Assembly: GCF_002432125.1 (NCBI RefSeq)
Contig: NZ_DJFS01000070.1
Coordinates: 101,664-165,663, forward strand
Origin: Brevundimonas sp. UBA5866
Lineage (GTDB): Bacteria > Pseudomonadota > Alphaproteobacteria > Caulobacterales > Caulobacteraceae
DNA length: 64,000 bases
Direction: 5' to 3'
Below the pieces are notes generated by a model. That model had not been told where the DNA came from, ran no database searches, and saw only the letters and a list, made by a program, of their open reading frames with translations. Below are positions 1 to 8,068 of this stretch, piece after piece (the stretch's first letter is position 1; every line of letters starts with the position of its first letter). Made by a program: the position numbers and the translations under genes.

Positions 1-3000
1 CTTGACCAGAGCGAGCCGGTGACGGTCGCCAAGTCCAATCTGCGCTCGCGCGTGCATCGCCGCGCCTACATGGATTACATCGGCGTCAAACGCTACGACG
101 ACAACGGCCGCGTTGTGGGCGAGACCCGTTTCGTCGGTCTGTTCACCGCCGAAGCCTATGACAAGATGGCCAAGGAAGTGCCGCTGATCCGGCGCAAGGT
201 GGCCAATGCGCTGGAACGCGCGGGCAAGGCGCCGGGCACGCACAACTACAAGCGCCTGAAGAACATCCTCGAGAACTATCCGCGCGACGAGCTGTTCCAG
301 ATTTCGGAAGACGAACTGCTGGATACCTCTCTGGGTATCCTGCACCTCTATGACCGTCCGCGTATCCGTCTGTTCTCGCGCCGTGATCCGTTCGACCGTT
401 TCGTGTCGGTGCTGGCCTTTATCCCGCGCGAACGTTTCGATGCCGTCCTGCGCGCCCGTATCGGGCGTATCCTTGCCGAGGAATGGGGTGGCCGCGTCTC
501 GGCTTGGTATCCGCAGCTGTCGGATCAGCCGCTGACCCGCGTGCACTACATCATCGGCGTGACGCCGGGCGAGCATCCGGTACCGGATCACAAGGCGCTG
601 GAGGCCCGCGTGGCCGAGGCAGGGCGTTCGTGGATCGACCGTTTCGAAAGCGCGCTTCGTGCTGCCGAGTTCGATGAAGTGGCCGTAGGCCCGACCAGTG
701 CCAAGTGGGCTGATGCCTTTGGGGCCGGTTATCGCGACCGTTACGATGCCGCCGAAGCTGCCCAGGACCTGAAACAGTTCGACCGTCTGGCCGCTTCGGG
801 CGAGGGCGATGGCATCACCGCCGAGTCGGTGGCCGTCCGCGCCTTCCGCACCGCCGCCGAAAGCCCGCTGCAGTTCCGCTTCAAACTGTATCGCCGTGGC
901 GGCGCCGTGCCGCTGTCGGATGTTCTGCCGATCCTGGCGGATATGGGCCTGAAGACCCTCGAGGAATCCGACCACGTCGTGCGCCCGACCGGGGACGCGC
1001 CGATCTATATCCACGACTTCCTGCTGGAAGATCCGCGTGGTGAGGGACTGCAATTCTCGGACATCAAGGCCCCGTTCGAGGCCGCCTTTGCGGCGGTGTG
1101 GAATGGTCGCACCGAGAGCGACGGCTTCAACCGTCTGGTGCTGGAACTGGGCATTGACTGGCGCGAGGCAGCCCTGATCCGCACCCTCGCCCGCTATCGC
1201 CAGCAAACCGGCCTGGACCCGTCGCAGGCGATACAGGAAGAAGCCCTCAAGCTTTATCCAGCCGTGTCGCGTGCCATCCTGGCGCTGTTCAAGGCCAAGT
1301 TCGATCCGGCCGCCGGTGGCGATGCCGCCTCGCGCGAAGAGGAAGTCGCCCGTATCCAGTCGGAAATCGCCACCCTGTTGCAGGATGTGGCCAGCCTGGA
1401 TCACGACCGCGCCCTGCGTCGTCTCGCTGACCTGATCGGGGCGCTGAAGCGCACCAACTTCTATCAGGGCAAGCCGCACATCTCGATCAAGATCGCCCCG
1501 CGCGAGCTTGAGGACATGCCCCTGCCCAAGCCGTTCCGCGAAATCTTCGTCTGGGCGCCGCACGTCGAGGGCGCGCACCTGCGCTTCGGTCCGGTGGCCC
1601 GTGGCGGCCTTCGCTGGTCGGACCGCCGCGACGATTTCCGCACCGAGGTTCTGGGTCTGGTGAAGGCCCAGCAGGTGAAGAACTCGGTCATCGTGCCGGT
1701 CGGCTCCAAGGGCGGCTTCTATCCGAAACAGCTTCCGGTCGGTGGTGACCGCGACGCGCTTCAGGCCGAAGCCATCCGCGCCTATAAGACCTTCCTGTCG
1801 GGCATGCTGGACATCACCGACAATATCGTCGGTGAAGGCGCTCCGGTCCGCCCTGACAATGTGATCGCCTGGGAAGGTGACGACCCCTATCTGGTGGTCG
1901 CCGCCGACAAGGGCACGGCCACCTTCTCCGATATCGCCAACGGCGTGTCGCAGTCCTACGGCTTCTGGCTGGACGATGCCTTTGCTTCGGGCGGCTCGGC
2001 CGGTTACGACCACAAGGAAATGGGCATCACCGCACGCGGCGCATGGGAAGCCGTCAAGCGCCACTTCCGCGAGATGGGCAAGGACATCCAGTCCGAACCG
2101 TTCACCGTGGCGGGCGTGGGCGACATGTCGGGCGACGTGTTCGGCAACGGCATGCTGCTGTCCAAGGCGATCAAACTGGTCGCTGCCTTCGACCACCGCG
2201 ATATCTTCATCGATCCGAACCCGGATCCGGCCAAGTCGTGGGAAGAGCGCAACCGTCTGTTCAACACCCCGCGCACCAGCTGGCAGGACTATGACAAGTC
2301 GCTGATCTCGGAAGGCGGTGGCGTGTTCCCGCGCAACGCCAAGTCGGTCACCCTGACCCCGCAGATCAAGGAACTGCTGGATATCGAGGCCGACACGGTC
2401 ACGCCGCAGGAACTGATGCAGGCCATCCTGAAGGCCCGCGTCGAACTGCTCTACTTCGGCGGCATCGGCACCTACATCAAGGGTGCGGGCGAGACCAACG
2501 CCCAGGCGGGTGACAAGGCCAACGACAGCATCCGCATCAACGGTGGCGACGTGCGCGCCGCCGTCGTAGGCGAAGGTGCCAACCTCGGCGCCACGCAGGT
2601 GGGCCGTATCGAGGCCGCCCGTGCCGGTGTGCGTCTGAATACCGACGCCATCGACAACTCGGCCGGTGTGGACTCCTCGGACCATGAGGTGAACATCAAG
2701 ATCCTGACCGGCGGTGCCATCGCCGCTGGCAACCTGAAGGCCGAGGACCGCAACGCCCTTCTGAAGTCGATGACCGAGGAAGTCGGCCTGAAGGTGCTGG
2801 CCCACAACTATGACCAGACCCTCGCCGTCAGCCTTCAACAGGCCGAAGGCGCGGCGGCCCTCGACGCCCAGCAGCGCTTCATGCATGCGCTGGAAGCCGA
2901 GGGTAAGCTGAACCGTGCGGTGGAATACCTGCCGGACGATGCCAAGCTGGCCGAGATGAAGAAGGATGGCGAAGGTCTGACCCGTCCGGAACTGGCGGTG

Positions 3001-4023
3001 CTGACGGCATATGCCAAGCTGGAACTGTCGGACGACATCGTCGCCTCTCAGGCGCCGGAAGATCCGTTCTTCGAGGAAAGCCTGATCCGCTACTTTCCGG
3101 CTCCGCTGGCCAAGTTCGAGGCCGACATGGCCGGTCACCGTCTGCGCCGCGAGATCATCTCGACCGTGATGGCCAACGAGATCGTCAACATGTGCGGCCC
3201 GACCTTCCCGGACCGCCTGCGCGCTGCCGCAGAGTGCGACACCACCGCCATGACCGTGGCATTTGAGGCCGCCCGCCGCATCTTCCGTCTGGATGAGGCA
3301 TGGGATGCCGTCTCGGGTCTGGACCTGAAGATTCCGGCAGAGGCCCAGCTGGCCCTCTATCAGGAAATCGCCGTGGTCCTGCGTCGCCAGACCTTCTGGC
3401 TGGCCCGACGTGCGGCCCGCCAGGAAACCAGCGTCGGTGGTCTGATCGAGAAGTACCGCCCGCACGCCGACGCCCTGCGTCAGGCCGGTGGCGATGTGCT
3501 GTCGCGCTTCGAACAGGGCCGTCTGGAAGAGCGCGTCCAGCGCTTCATCGATCTGGGGGCACCGGAAGAACTGGCCCGCACCGTGGCCATGTTGCGTCCG
3601 CTGGTGGCGACCGCCGACATCGGCGATCTGGCCGATGAAGCCGGCTGGAAAGCTCCGGCTATGGCCCGCCTCTATCACCAGGTTGGCGCCGCCTTTGATT
3701 TCGACCGTCTGCGTGCCGCGGCCGGTTCGGTGAAATCGGGTGATCACTTCGACCGTCTGGCCGTGCGCCGTCTGGTGCAGGACCTTATGACCGAGGAAAT
3801 GACCCTCACCCGTTCTGTCGCCAAGACCTGCAACGAGGAAGTCGGCGAAACCGAAGCCAAGGCCGAGGATGCTGTCGATGCATGGATCGGCCAGCGCCTG
3901 CCGTCGGTCGAGGCGCTGCGCGCCTCGGTAGACGAGATCGAGGCCTCGGGCGCGGGCTGGACCTTCGCCAAGCTGACCATCGCCAATGCGGCGATCCGCG
4001 AGGTGATCTCCAGCGAGGCTTAA
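1..4023 (+). CDS. gdhZ: NAD-dependent glutamate dehydrogenase, large type (5' truncated)
   Basis: Oxidatively deaminates glutamate to 2-oxoglutarate and ammonia with NAD, feeding the TCA cycle. The frame is open from base 1, so the GTG at 19 is not the start and the 5' end lies outside the window. About 1340 residues are visible. The large 180-kDa family has about 1600, so roughly 270 N-terminal residues are missing. The catalytic core is clear: ARGGLRWSDRRDDF (about nt 1595-1637), VGSKGGFYPKQ (about 1699-1731), an NAD-domain stretch GEGANLG (about 2570-2590) and the downstream segment SDHEVNIKI. The long C-terminal regulatory part is complete to the TAA. The gene ends at a strong hairpin (4045-4073). 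The family identification is firm. Confidence 0.95.
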   Translation, partial: LDQSEPVTVAKSNLRSRVHRRAYMDYIGVKRYDDNGRVVGETRFVGLFTAEAYDKMAKEVPLIRRKVANALERAGKAPGTHNYKRLKNILENYPRDELFQISEDELLDTSLGILHLYDRPRIRLFSRRDPFDRFVSVLAFIPRERFDAVLRARIGRILAEEWGGRVSAWYPQLSDQPLTRVHYIIGVTPGEHPVPDHKALEARVAEAGRSWIDRFESALRAAEFDEVAVGPTSAKWADAFGAGYRDRYDAAEAAQDLKQFDRLAASGEGDGITAESVAVRAFRTAAESPLQFRFKLYRRGGAVPLSDVLPILADMGLKTLEESDHVVRPTGDAPIYIHDFLLEDPRGEGLQFSDIKAPFEAAFAAVWNGRTESDGFNRLVLELGIDWREAALIRTLARYRQQTGLDPSQAIQEEALKLYPAVSRAILALFKAKFDPAAGGDAASREEEVARIQSEIATLLQDVASLDHDRALRRLADLIGALKRTNFYQGKPHISIKIAPRELEDMPLPKPFREIFVWAPHVEGAHLRFGPVARGGLRWSDRRDDFRTEVLGLVKAQQVKNSVIVPVGSKGGFYPKQLPVGGDRDALQAEAIRAYKTFLSGMLDITDNIVGEGAPVRPDNVIAWEGDDPYLVVAADKGTATFSDIANGVSQSYGFWLDDAFASGGSAGYDHKEMGITARGAWEAVKRHFREMGKDIQSEPFTVAGVGDMSGDVFGNGMLLSKAIKLVAAFDHRDIFIDPNPDPAKSWEERNRLFNTPRTSWQDYDKSLISEGGGVFPRNAKSVTLTPQIKELLDIEADTVTPQELMQAILKARVELLYFGGIGTYIKGAGETNAQAGDKANDSIRINGGDVRAAVVGEGANLGATQVGRIEAARAGVRLNTDAIDNSAGVDSSDHEVNIKILTGGAIAAGNLKAEDRNALLKSMTEEVGLKVLAHNYDQTLAVSLQQAEGAAALDAQQRFMHALEAEGKLNRAVEYLPDDAKLAEMKKDGEGLTRPELAVLTAYAKLELSDDIVASQAPEDPFFEESLIRYFPAPLAKFEADMAGHRLRREIISTVMANEIVNMCGPTFPDRLRAAAECDTTAMTVAFEAARRIFRLDEAWDAVSGLDLKIPAEAQLALYQEIAVVLRRQTFWLARRAARQETSVGGLIEKYRPHADALRQAGGDVLSRFEQGRLEERVQRFIDLGAPEELARTVAMLRPLVATADIGDLADEAGWKAPAMARLYHQVGAAFDFDRLRAAAGSVKSGDHFDRLAVRRLVQDLMTEEMTLTRSVAKTCNEEVGETEAKAEDAVDAWIGQRLPSVEALRASVDEIEASGAGWTFAKLTIANAAIREVISSEA

Positions 4024-4044
4024 CCTCGTCTGGACAGTGGAAAT

Positions 4045-4073
4045 GGGCGGTCTGGAAACAGGCCGCCCTTTTT
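4045..4073 (+). terminator. Intrinsic terminator of gdhZ
   Basis: GGGCGGTCTG, a GAAA tetraloop and CAGGCCGCCC form a 10-bp stem with one G-U pair, followed directly by TTTTT. It starts 22 bases after the gdhZ stop. Confidence 0.85.
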
Positions 4074-4159
4074 CATGTCGATGACGAGGGCGTGAAGGGA
4101 CTTGGCCTTCATCAGTGCTTTGGTTTAGCTGATCAAATCACGCAGCAAGGAGACGCCCC

Positions 4160-4627
4160 TTGATCCGCAAATTTCTGGTCGTCGTTGACGATACGCCTGA
4201 AATGAACGCGGCCCTTGGCTATGCGGCAAAGCGTGCCCGCTCGACGGGCGGTCGTGTCGTGCTGTTGCGCGTAACGCCAGAGGCAACCGAAGAGCACTGG
4301 ACGGGTGTGCGTGACGAAATCCGCAGGCAACAACGCGCCGAGGCCGAAACCCTTCTGGCCAGTCTGTCAGACAGGGTGACGGCCCTTTCCGGAGCGACAC
4401 CGATTTTCCTCATTTACGAGGGAGATCCTCTGGCGGCGGTACGGCGCGCGGCGGCAGAAGACCCGGACATCAAAATTCTGGTTCTGGCCTCGGCAACAGG
4501 GTCGCGCGGGCCCGGGCCACTGGTGACGTCTATCGTCAACAAAGGTGTGGGCGTCGAAGGGCGCAAGCTGCCTGTCACCATCGTGCCGGGTGAAATGACC
4601 GACGCCGATATTGAAGACATGGCCTGA
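4160..4627 (+). CDS. Universal stress protein (UspA family)
   Basis: A 155-residue single-domain UspA-fold protein. It opens with a hydrophobic beta strand followed by acidic residues (KFLVVVDDTPE) and has alternating strands and helices. Near the C-terminus a glycine-rich segment (about residues 112-130, GSRGPGP) sits where the ATP-binding loop lies in ATP-binding Usps. The exact G-2x-G-9x-G(S/T) spacing is not kept, so nucleotide binding is uncertain. The start is TTG at 4160, preceded by AAGGAG at 4147-4152 with good spacing. It is transcribed alone behind the gdhZ terminator and converges on the NifU-like gene. A cytoplasmic role in starvation or stress survival is inferred from the family. 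Confidence 0.8.
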   Translation: MIRKFLVVVDDTPEMNAALGYAAKRARSTGGRVVLLRVTPEATEEHWTGVRDEIRRQQRAEAETLLASLSDRVTALSGATPIFLIYEGDPLAAVRRAAAEDPDIKILVLASATGSRGPGPLVTSIVNKGVGVEGRKLPVTIVPGEMTDADIEDMA

Positions 4628-4646
4628 CGGCCCTTCGAGGCGGTTT

Positions 4647-5207
4647 TTAGATGACCTGCTCGACGGCGGTCACTTCGGGTACATAGTGGCGCATCATCTG
4701 TTCGACACCGGACTTCAGCGTCGCGGCTGACGACGGACAGCCCGAGCAGGCGCCGCGCATGCGCAGACGCAGTATGCCCGTCTCGTGGTCGAAGCTGTCG
4801 AACAGGATGTCGCCGCCGTCCTGGGCAACGGCCGGACGGATGCGGCTATCCAGCAGGTTTTTGATTTCGAGGGTGATCTCGTCATCTTCCTGCGCGGCGT
4901 GGGTGTCACCGGCGGTTTCATAACGCAGAAGGGGGGCACCCGAGACAAAGTGGTCCATGATGACCGACAGGATCGGGGCCTTCATGTCCGACCATGACGG
5001 ACCGCGCTCGTGGCGGGTGACCGAGATATAGTCCTCGCCGAACATCACCCCGTCCACGCCTTCCAGTTCGAACAGGGCTTCCGCCAGCGCGGAGGCGGCG
5101 GCCTCTTCGATGGTGCGGTATTCGATCGACGTCCCCGGGGCGACTTCGCGGCCCGGCAGGAACTTCAACGCGTTCGGGTTCGGAGTGGGTTCGGTCTGAA
5201 TGAACAT
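4647..5207 (-). CDS. NifU family Fe-S cluster carrier (Nfu type)
   Basis: A 186-residue Fe-S carrier of the Nfu1/NifU-C type, which passes assembled clusters to apo-proteins such as aconitase. It has an N-terminal Nfu domain starting MFIQTEPTPNPNALKF, typical of alphaproteobacterial and mitochondrial homologues. The C-terminal NifU domain carries the cluster-binding CxxC in GACSGCPSS. The reading frame stays open to 5480, but ATG 5207 was chosen because it gives the canonical N-terminus, has a GAGGGG-like ribosome site on the minus strand and avoids overlap with the divergent regulator at 5313. Two aconitases and the succinate dehydrogenase Fe-S subunit encoded in this window are plausible clients. 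Confidence 0.9.
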   Translation of the reverse strand: MFIQTEPTPNPNALKFLPGREVAPGTSIEYRTIEEAAASALAEALFELEGVDGVMFGEDYISVTRHERGPSWSDMKAPILSVIMDHFVSGAPLLRYETAGDTHAAQEDDEITLEIKNLLDSRIRPAVAQDGGDILFDSFDHETGILRLRMRGACSGCPSSAATLKSGVEQMMRHYVPEVTAVEQVI

Positions 5208-5312
5208 GATTGCCAGATGCCCCCTCGCCTGCCGGATCGCAAGGGCGCAGCGACTTAATGTTTCACATGAAACCCTCTCGTCACGTGCGATGCGAAGTGG
5301 CAAGCTGGGCTG

Positions 5313-5915
5313 ATGAACGAACGTGAAGAGGCCGGTCGTATCGGCGAGGCACTCGCCGCTATGCGTCGAGAGCGGGGGTTGAGCCAGGCCGAGGCGGGAA
5401 GCCGTATCGGCATGACCAGTCAGGGGTGGAGCCTGTACGAGGCCGGACGCCGCGCGGGCATTTTCCGGCCGGATGTTCAAAGGCGCCTGACACAGGCTCT
5501 TGATGCGACGCCCGAAGACCTTGCCCTGCGTCTGGATGGCGGATCACCCGATCCTGCGGACACGACATCGAATGGCGGGCTTTCCTCGAAGGGCCGTGAC
5601 TTTGACCATAGACCCGCGCGACCGTCTCCTCCCCTCGCCCCGGTCCAACCCGAGACAGTCATGTTCCGAATGGGATCGGACGACATGGCACCGTGGGCTT
5701 TCGCCGATACTGTCATCGAATACGATCCCGACAGGCTGCCGCGTGAAGGTGGCGGTTGTGTGCTTGAGTTGAAGGACGGGCGACGGCTGGTCGGCCTGTT
5801 TGTCCGTCTAACCGATAGACAGGTCGTGGTGGCCGATGCGCATTCGCGAAATGTAACCCTGTCACCGGCAAATGTCCGCCGTGTGTGTGCGGTGGTCGCC
5901 CGTCACGACACCTGA
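5313..5915 (+). CDS. XRE-family regulator with degenerate LexA/CI-like (S24) C-terminal domain
   Basis: A 200-residue protein. Residues about 8-70 form an XRE helix-turn-helix (RRERGLSQAEAGSRIG followed by SLYEAGRR). A Pro/Ser-rich linker spans about 78-113, and a beta-rich C-terminal domain about 115-197 resembles the S24 fold of LexA and phage CI (FRMGSDDMAPWAFADTVI). The position of the catalytic serine in the usual GDSM motif is aspartate here (D124 in SDDM), and the region of the basic lysine has Arg-Arg, so self-cleavage looks impossible. The start is ATG 5313, divergent from the NifU gene. The S24 assignment rests on motif spacing and is less certain than the HTH. Confidence 0.7.
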   Translation: MNEREEAGRIGEALAAMRRERGLSQAEAGSRIGMTSQGWSLYEAGRRAGIFRPDVQRRLTQALDATPEDLALRLDGGSPDPADTTSNGGLSSKGRDFDHRPARPSPPLAPVQPETVMFRMGSDDMAPWAFADTVIEYDPDRLPREGGGCVLELKDGRRLVGLFVRLTDRQVVVADAHSRNVTLSPANVRRVCAVVARHDT

Positions 5916-5927
5916 TGAAACAAAAAC

Positions 5928-5966
5928 GTTGCAACTTCCGTGGCACCATGCAACGATATTGTTGCA
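5928..5966. promoter_or_regulatory. Candidate operator: GTTGCAAC palindrome and TGCAAC-N6-GTTGCA
   Basis: GTTGCAAC at 5928-5935 is a perfect 8-base palindrome. TGCAAC at 5949-5954 and GTTGCA at 5961-5966 form a second inverted repeat with the same half-site, about one to two helical turns away. Both lie directly before the XRE gene at 5983, the usual place for an autoregulatory operator. Binding is inferred. Confidence 0.5.
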
Positions 5967-5982
5967 AGGTGAAGGGGGTTCA

Positions 5983-6348
5983 ATGGCGCGTCAGGTCTTA
6001 GAGGTTGATGTCATGGTCGGTCGCGCGGTCGCGCAGCGGCGCCAGCATCAGGGGCTGTCCCAATCCGCATTGGCCCAACAACTGGGCATCAGTTTCCAGC
6101 AGGTCCAGAAATACGAGGCGGGCCAGAACCGTCTCTCGGCCGGTCGCCTATTTCAGCTGTCGCAGATCCTGAATTGTCCCGTCGGGGCTTTCTTCCCCTC
6201 TTCCGAGCGTGACGAACCCCTGCCCGGAAGCCATCGCGTCTATTCGATGGAAGCGCGGCAATTGGTCCGGTCATTCAACCGTATCGAGGACCGCGCCCTG
6301 CGACGTTCCATAAGTCGTATTGCCGAGGCGCTGGCACCAAGCGCCTGA
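5983..6348 (+). CDS. XRE-family transcriptional regulator
   Basis: A 121-residue HTH protein. The DNA-binding domain is at about residues 11-66 (RRQHQGLSQSALAQQLGISF, then QQVQKYEAGQNRLSAGRL), followed by a short helical C-terminal tail (residues about 85-118). It is a clear paralogue of the regulator at 12717-13151, sharing the FQQ(V/I)QKYE-G-NR-SA-L core. The frame is open upstream to 5872, but ATG 5983 follows AAGGGGG at 5966-5977 and begins just after paired inverted repeats, and it gives the family's usual length. It may control itself and possibly tsaB-rimI, which start 18 bases after its stop. The regulon is unknown. Confidence 0.8.
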   Translation: MARQVLEVDVMVGRAVAQRRQHQGLSQSALAQQLGISFQQVQKYEAGQNRLSAGRLFQLSQILNCPVGAFFPSSERDEPLPGSHRVYSMEARQLVRSFNRIEDRALRRSISRIAEALAPSA

Positions 6349-6366
6349 CGGCGCTAGGAGGGGACC

Positions 6367-7062
6367 ATGAAAGTCATGGTCATCGATACGGCCCTCGGGG
6401 CCTGCCTTGCAGGGTGTTTCACTGTCGCGGACGGTCAGGTCAAAGCCGACGGTGTGCGCCGCGAGGAAATGACCAAGGGCCATCAGGAACGTCTGGGCGG
6501 AATGGCGCGTGACGCGGCTGCGGATGCAGGCGGTTTGTCAGGCATAGAGCGCATCGGCGTGACCGTCGGGCCGGGCAGTTTTACAGGTCTGCGTGTCGGG
6601 TTGAGCTTTGGTCTTGGCCTTGGCGCGGCGTTGGGGGCCAAGGTCGTGGGCCTGTCTACGCTTGATGCCTTGGCGGCATCGGTCCCTGCATCCGGTTTTG
6701 TCGTGGCTGCAATCGATGCACGGCGCGGTCAGGTCTATATGCGTAGCTTCAAAGACGGGGTGGCGATTTCCCCTGCCGAGGCCGTGCCTCTGGCCGAGGC
6801 TGCCGAGCGCGTGGTGTCGCTGGCGGATACAGGATCGACCGTCATCGTGGGTTCGGGTGCGCCGGTATTGGTTGAAGCCGATGCTAGGCTGTCTTCCATT
6901 GATATCCAGCCTTTGGCCGCGCCGACGGCAGAGGCCCTGGCCCATCTGACGGCCACGCTTGATGCCGACGCCTATCCGCCCAAGCCCCTTTATCTGCGCG
7001 CCCCGGATGCCACGCCGCCCACCCGACTGCCCGGCCAGCCCCGGACTGTTGCGACGTTATGA
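6367..7062 (+). CDS. tsaB: tRNA threonylcarbamoyladenosine biosynthesis protein TsaB
   Basis: A 231-residue inactive kinase-like partner of TsaD in the TsaBDE complex that forms t6A37 on ANN-decoding tRNAs. It has the ASKHA-fold N-terminus (MVIDTALGACLAG) and the family signature VGPGSFTGLRVGL at about residues 67-79. The length is normal. AGGAGG at 6356-6361 precedes ATG 6367. The stop overlaps the rimI start by 4 bases (ATGA at 7059-7062), so the two are translationally coupled. This tsaB-rimI pairing is widespread. Confidence 0.93.
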   Translation: MKVMVIDTALGACLAGCFTVADGQVKADGVRREEMTKGHQERLGGMARDAAADAGGLSGIERIGVTVGPGSFTGLRVGLSFGLGLGAALGAKVVGLSTLDALAASVPASGFVVAAIDARRGQVYMRSFKDGVAISPAEAVPLAEAAERVVSLADTGSTVIVGSGAPVLVEADARLSSIDIQPLAAPTAEALAHLTATLDADAYPPKPLYLRAPDATPPTRLPGQPRTVATL

Positions 7063-7469
7063 CCCCGCAAGAACTGGCGGACATCCACGCGGAAGCTTTC
7101 GATACGCCGTGGGACGAAGCTTCCTTTTCAGAACTGCTGCGGAGCCCCGAGGTCCAGGTCAACGGAGACGCCAGGGGCTTTATCCTGACCCGAACCGTAT
7201 TGGACGAGGCGGAAATCCTGACCGTGGCTGTCCGCCCTTCATGGCGCAGGCAGGGGTTGGGCCGCGCAATGATCGAGGCGGCTATAGTCTCCAGTGCGGC
7301 TCTGGGCGCGAAACAGATGTTCCTTGAGGTGGCGGAATCAAACGGCGGCGCCATTGCCCTATATCAGTCTATCGGCTTTCAAACGGTCGGCCTGCGCAAG
7401 AACTATTACAAGCGTGCAGATGGAAGTTCTGAACACGCCAAGGTGATGGTTCTGAACTTTTCTCTATAG
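7059..7469 (+). CDS. rimI: Ribosomal protein S18 alanine N-acetyltransferase RimI
   Basis: A 136-residue single GNAT domain. The acetyl-CoA pyrophosphate loop RRQGLGRAM lies at about residues 63-71. The closing ALYQSIGFQTVGLRKNYYK, including the Tyr of the GNAT/RimI motif, is at about 105-123. It is coupled to tsaB through a 4-base overlap. The function is assigned from the tsaB-rimI context and the RimI-like C-terminal motif. In some alphaproteobacteria the substrate has not been shown to be S18. Confidence 0.88.
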   Translation: MTPQELADIHAEAFDTPWDEASFSELLRSPEVQVNGDARGFILTRTVLDEAEILTVAVRPSWRRQGLGRAMIEAAIVSSAALGAKQMFLEVAESNGGAIALYQSIGFQTVGLRKNYYKRADGSSEHAKVMVLNFSL

Positions 7470-7505
7470 CTTCCATAAATTCCAAGTCCGCCCTATCCTC
7501 TATGG

Positions 7506-7988
7506 ATGGACCGGATAGAGAAACTTTGCGCCGATCGCGGCATGCGCATGACCGAGCAGCGTCGTGTGATTGCCCGCGTGCTTTCGAACGCTATGGATCA
7601 CCCTGATGTGGAAGAGCTTTATCGCCGCGCATCAGCGATCGATCCGCATATTTCGATCGCTACGGTCTATCGTACCGTCCGCCTGTTCGAAGAGGCGGGC
7701 GTCGTTGAAAAACACGACTTCGGCGATGGCCGCAGCCGCTATGAAGAAGCGGGTGACGACCACCACGACCACCTGATCGACACCAAGACCGGCGAGGTCA
7801 TCGAATTTTTCGACGCCGAGATCGAGCGCCTGAAGAACGAGATCGCGCGTAAGCTGGGTTTTGAACTGGTGGGACACAAGCTGGAACTGTACGGCCACGC
7901 CATTCCGGGGGCTGAACCGACCGAGCGCGAAGGCCTGATCTTCAAGCGTGAACGCGCGCCCCGCACGCCTGAAAGCGCGGCGGAGTGA
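7506..7988 (+). CDS. fur: Fur family metal-responsive regulator
   Basis: A 160-residue Fur protein. The winged helix (residues about 1-82) includes RMTEQRRVIARVL and the recognition region PHISIATVYRTVRLFEEAG. The dimerisation domain has the metal-binding HHDHL at about 91-95 and EVIEFFDAEIE. The structural-zinc CxxC of enterobacterial Fur is absent: the position reads IDTKTG, as is usual for alphaproteobacterial Fur. The start is ATG 7506. Iron sensing is the likely role; Mur or Zur activity cannot be excluded from sequence. It is followed by a long stem-loop before miaB. Confidence 0.88.
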   Translation: MDRIEKLCADRGMRMTEQRRVIARVLSNAMDHPDVEELYRRASAIDPHISIATVYRTVRLFEEAGVVEKHDFGDGRSRYEEAGDDHHDHLIDTKTGEVIEFFDAEIERLKNEIARKLGFELVGHKLELYGHAIPGAEPTEREGLIFKRERAPRTPESAAE

Positions 7989-7998
7989 GACTGTTTTC

Positions 7999-8037
7999 GC
8001 AAGGCATGGGCGATGTTTGAGACCGCCCGTGCCTTGC
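7999..8037. other. Long stem-loop between fur and miaB
   Basis: GCAAGGCATGGGCG (7999-8012) pairs with CGCCCGTGCCTTGC (8024-8037) over 14 bp with a single G-U wobble and an 11-base loop. There is no T-run on either strand, so it is not a canonical terminator. It could be an mRNA processing or stability element or part of the miaB leader. Confidence 0.6.
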
Positions 8038-8068
8038 AGATGCCCAAAGACGGCATCATAAGCCGCCT

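Noticed and set aside
4647..5480. 277-residue version of the NifU-like protein
   Set aside because: The extra 91 residues resemble nothing, overlap the divergent XRE gene, and precede the canonical Nfu N-terminus.
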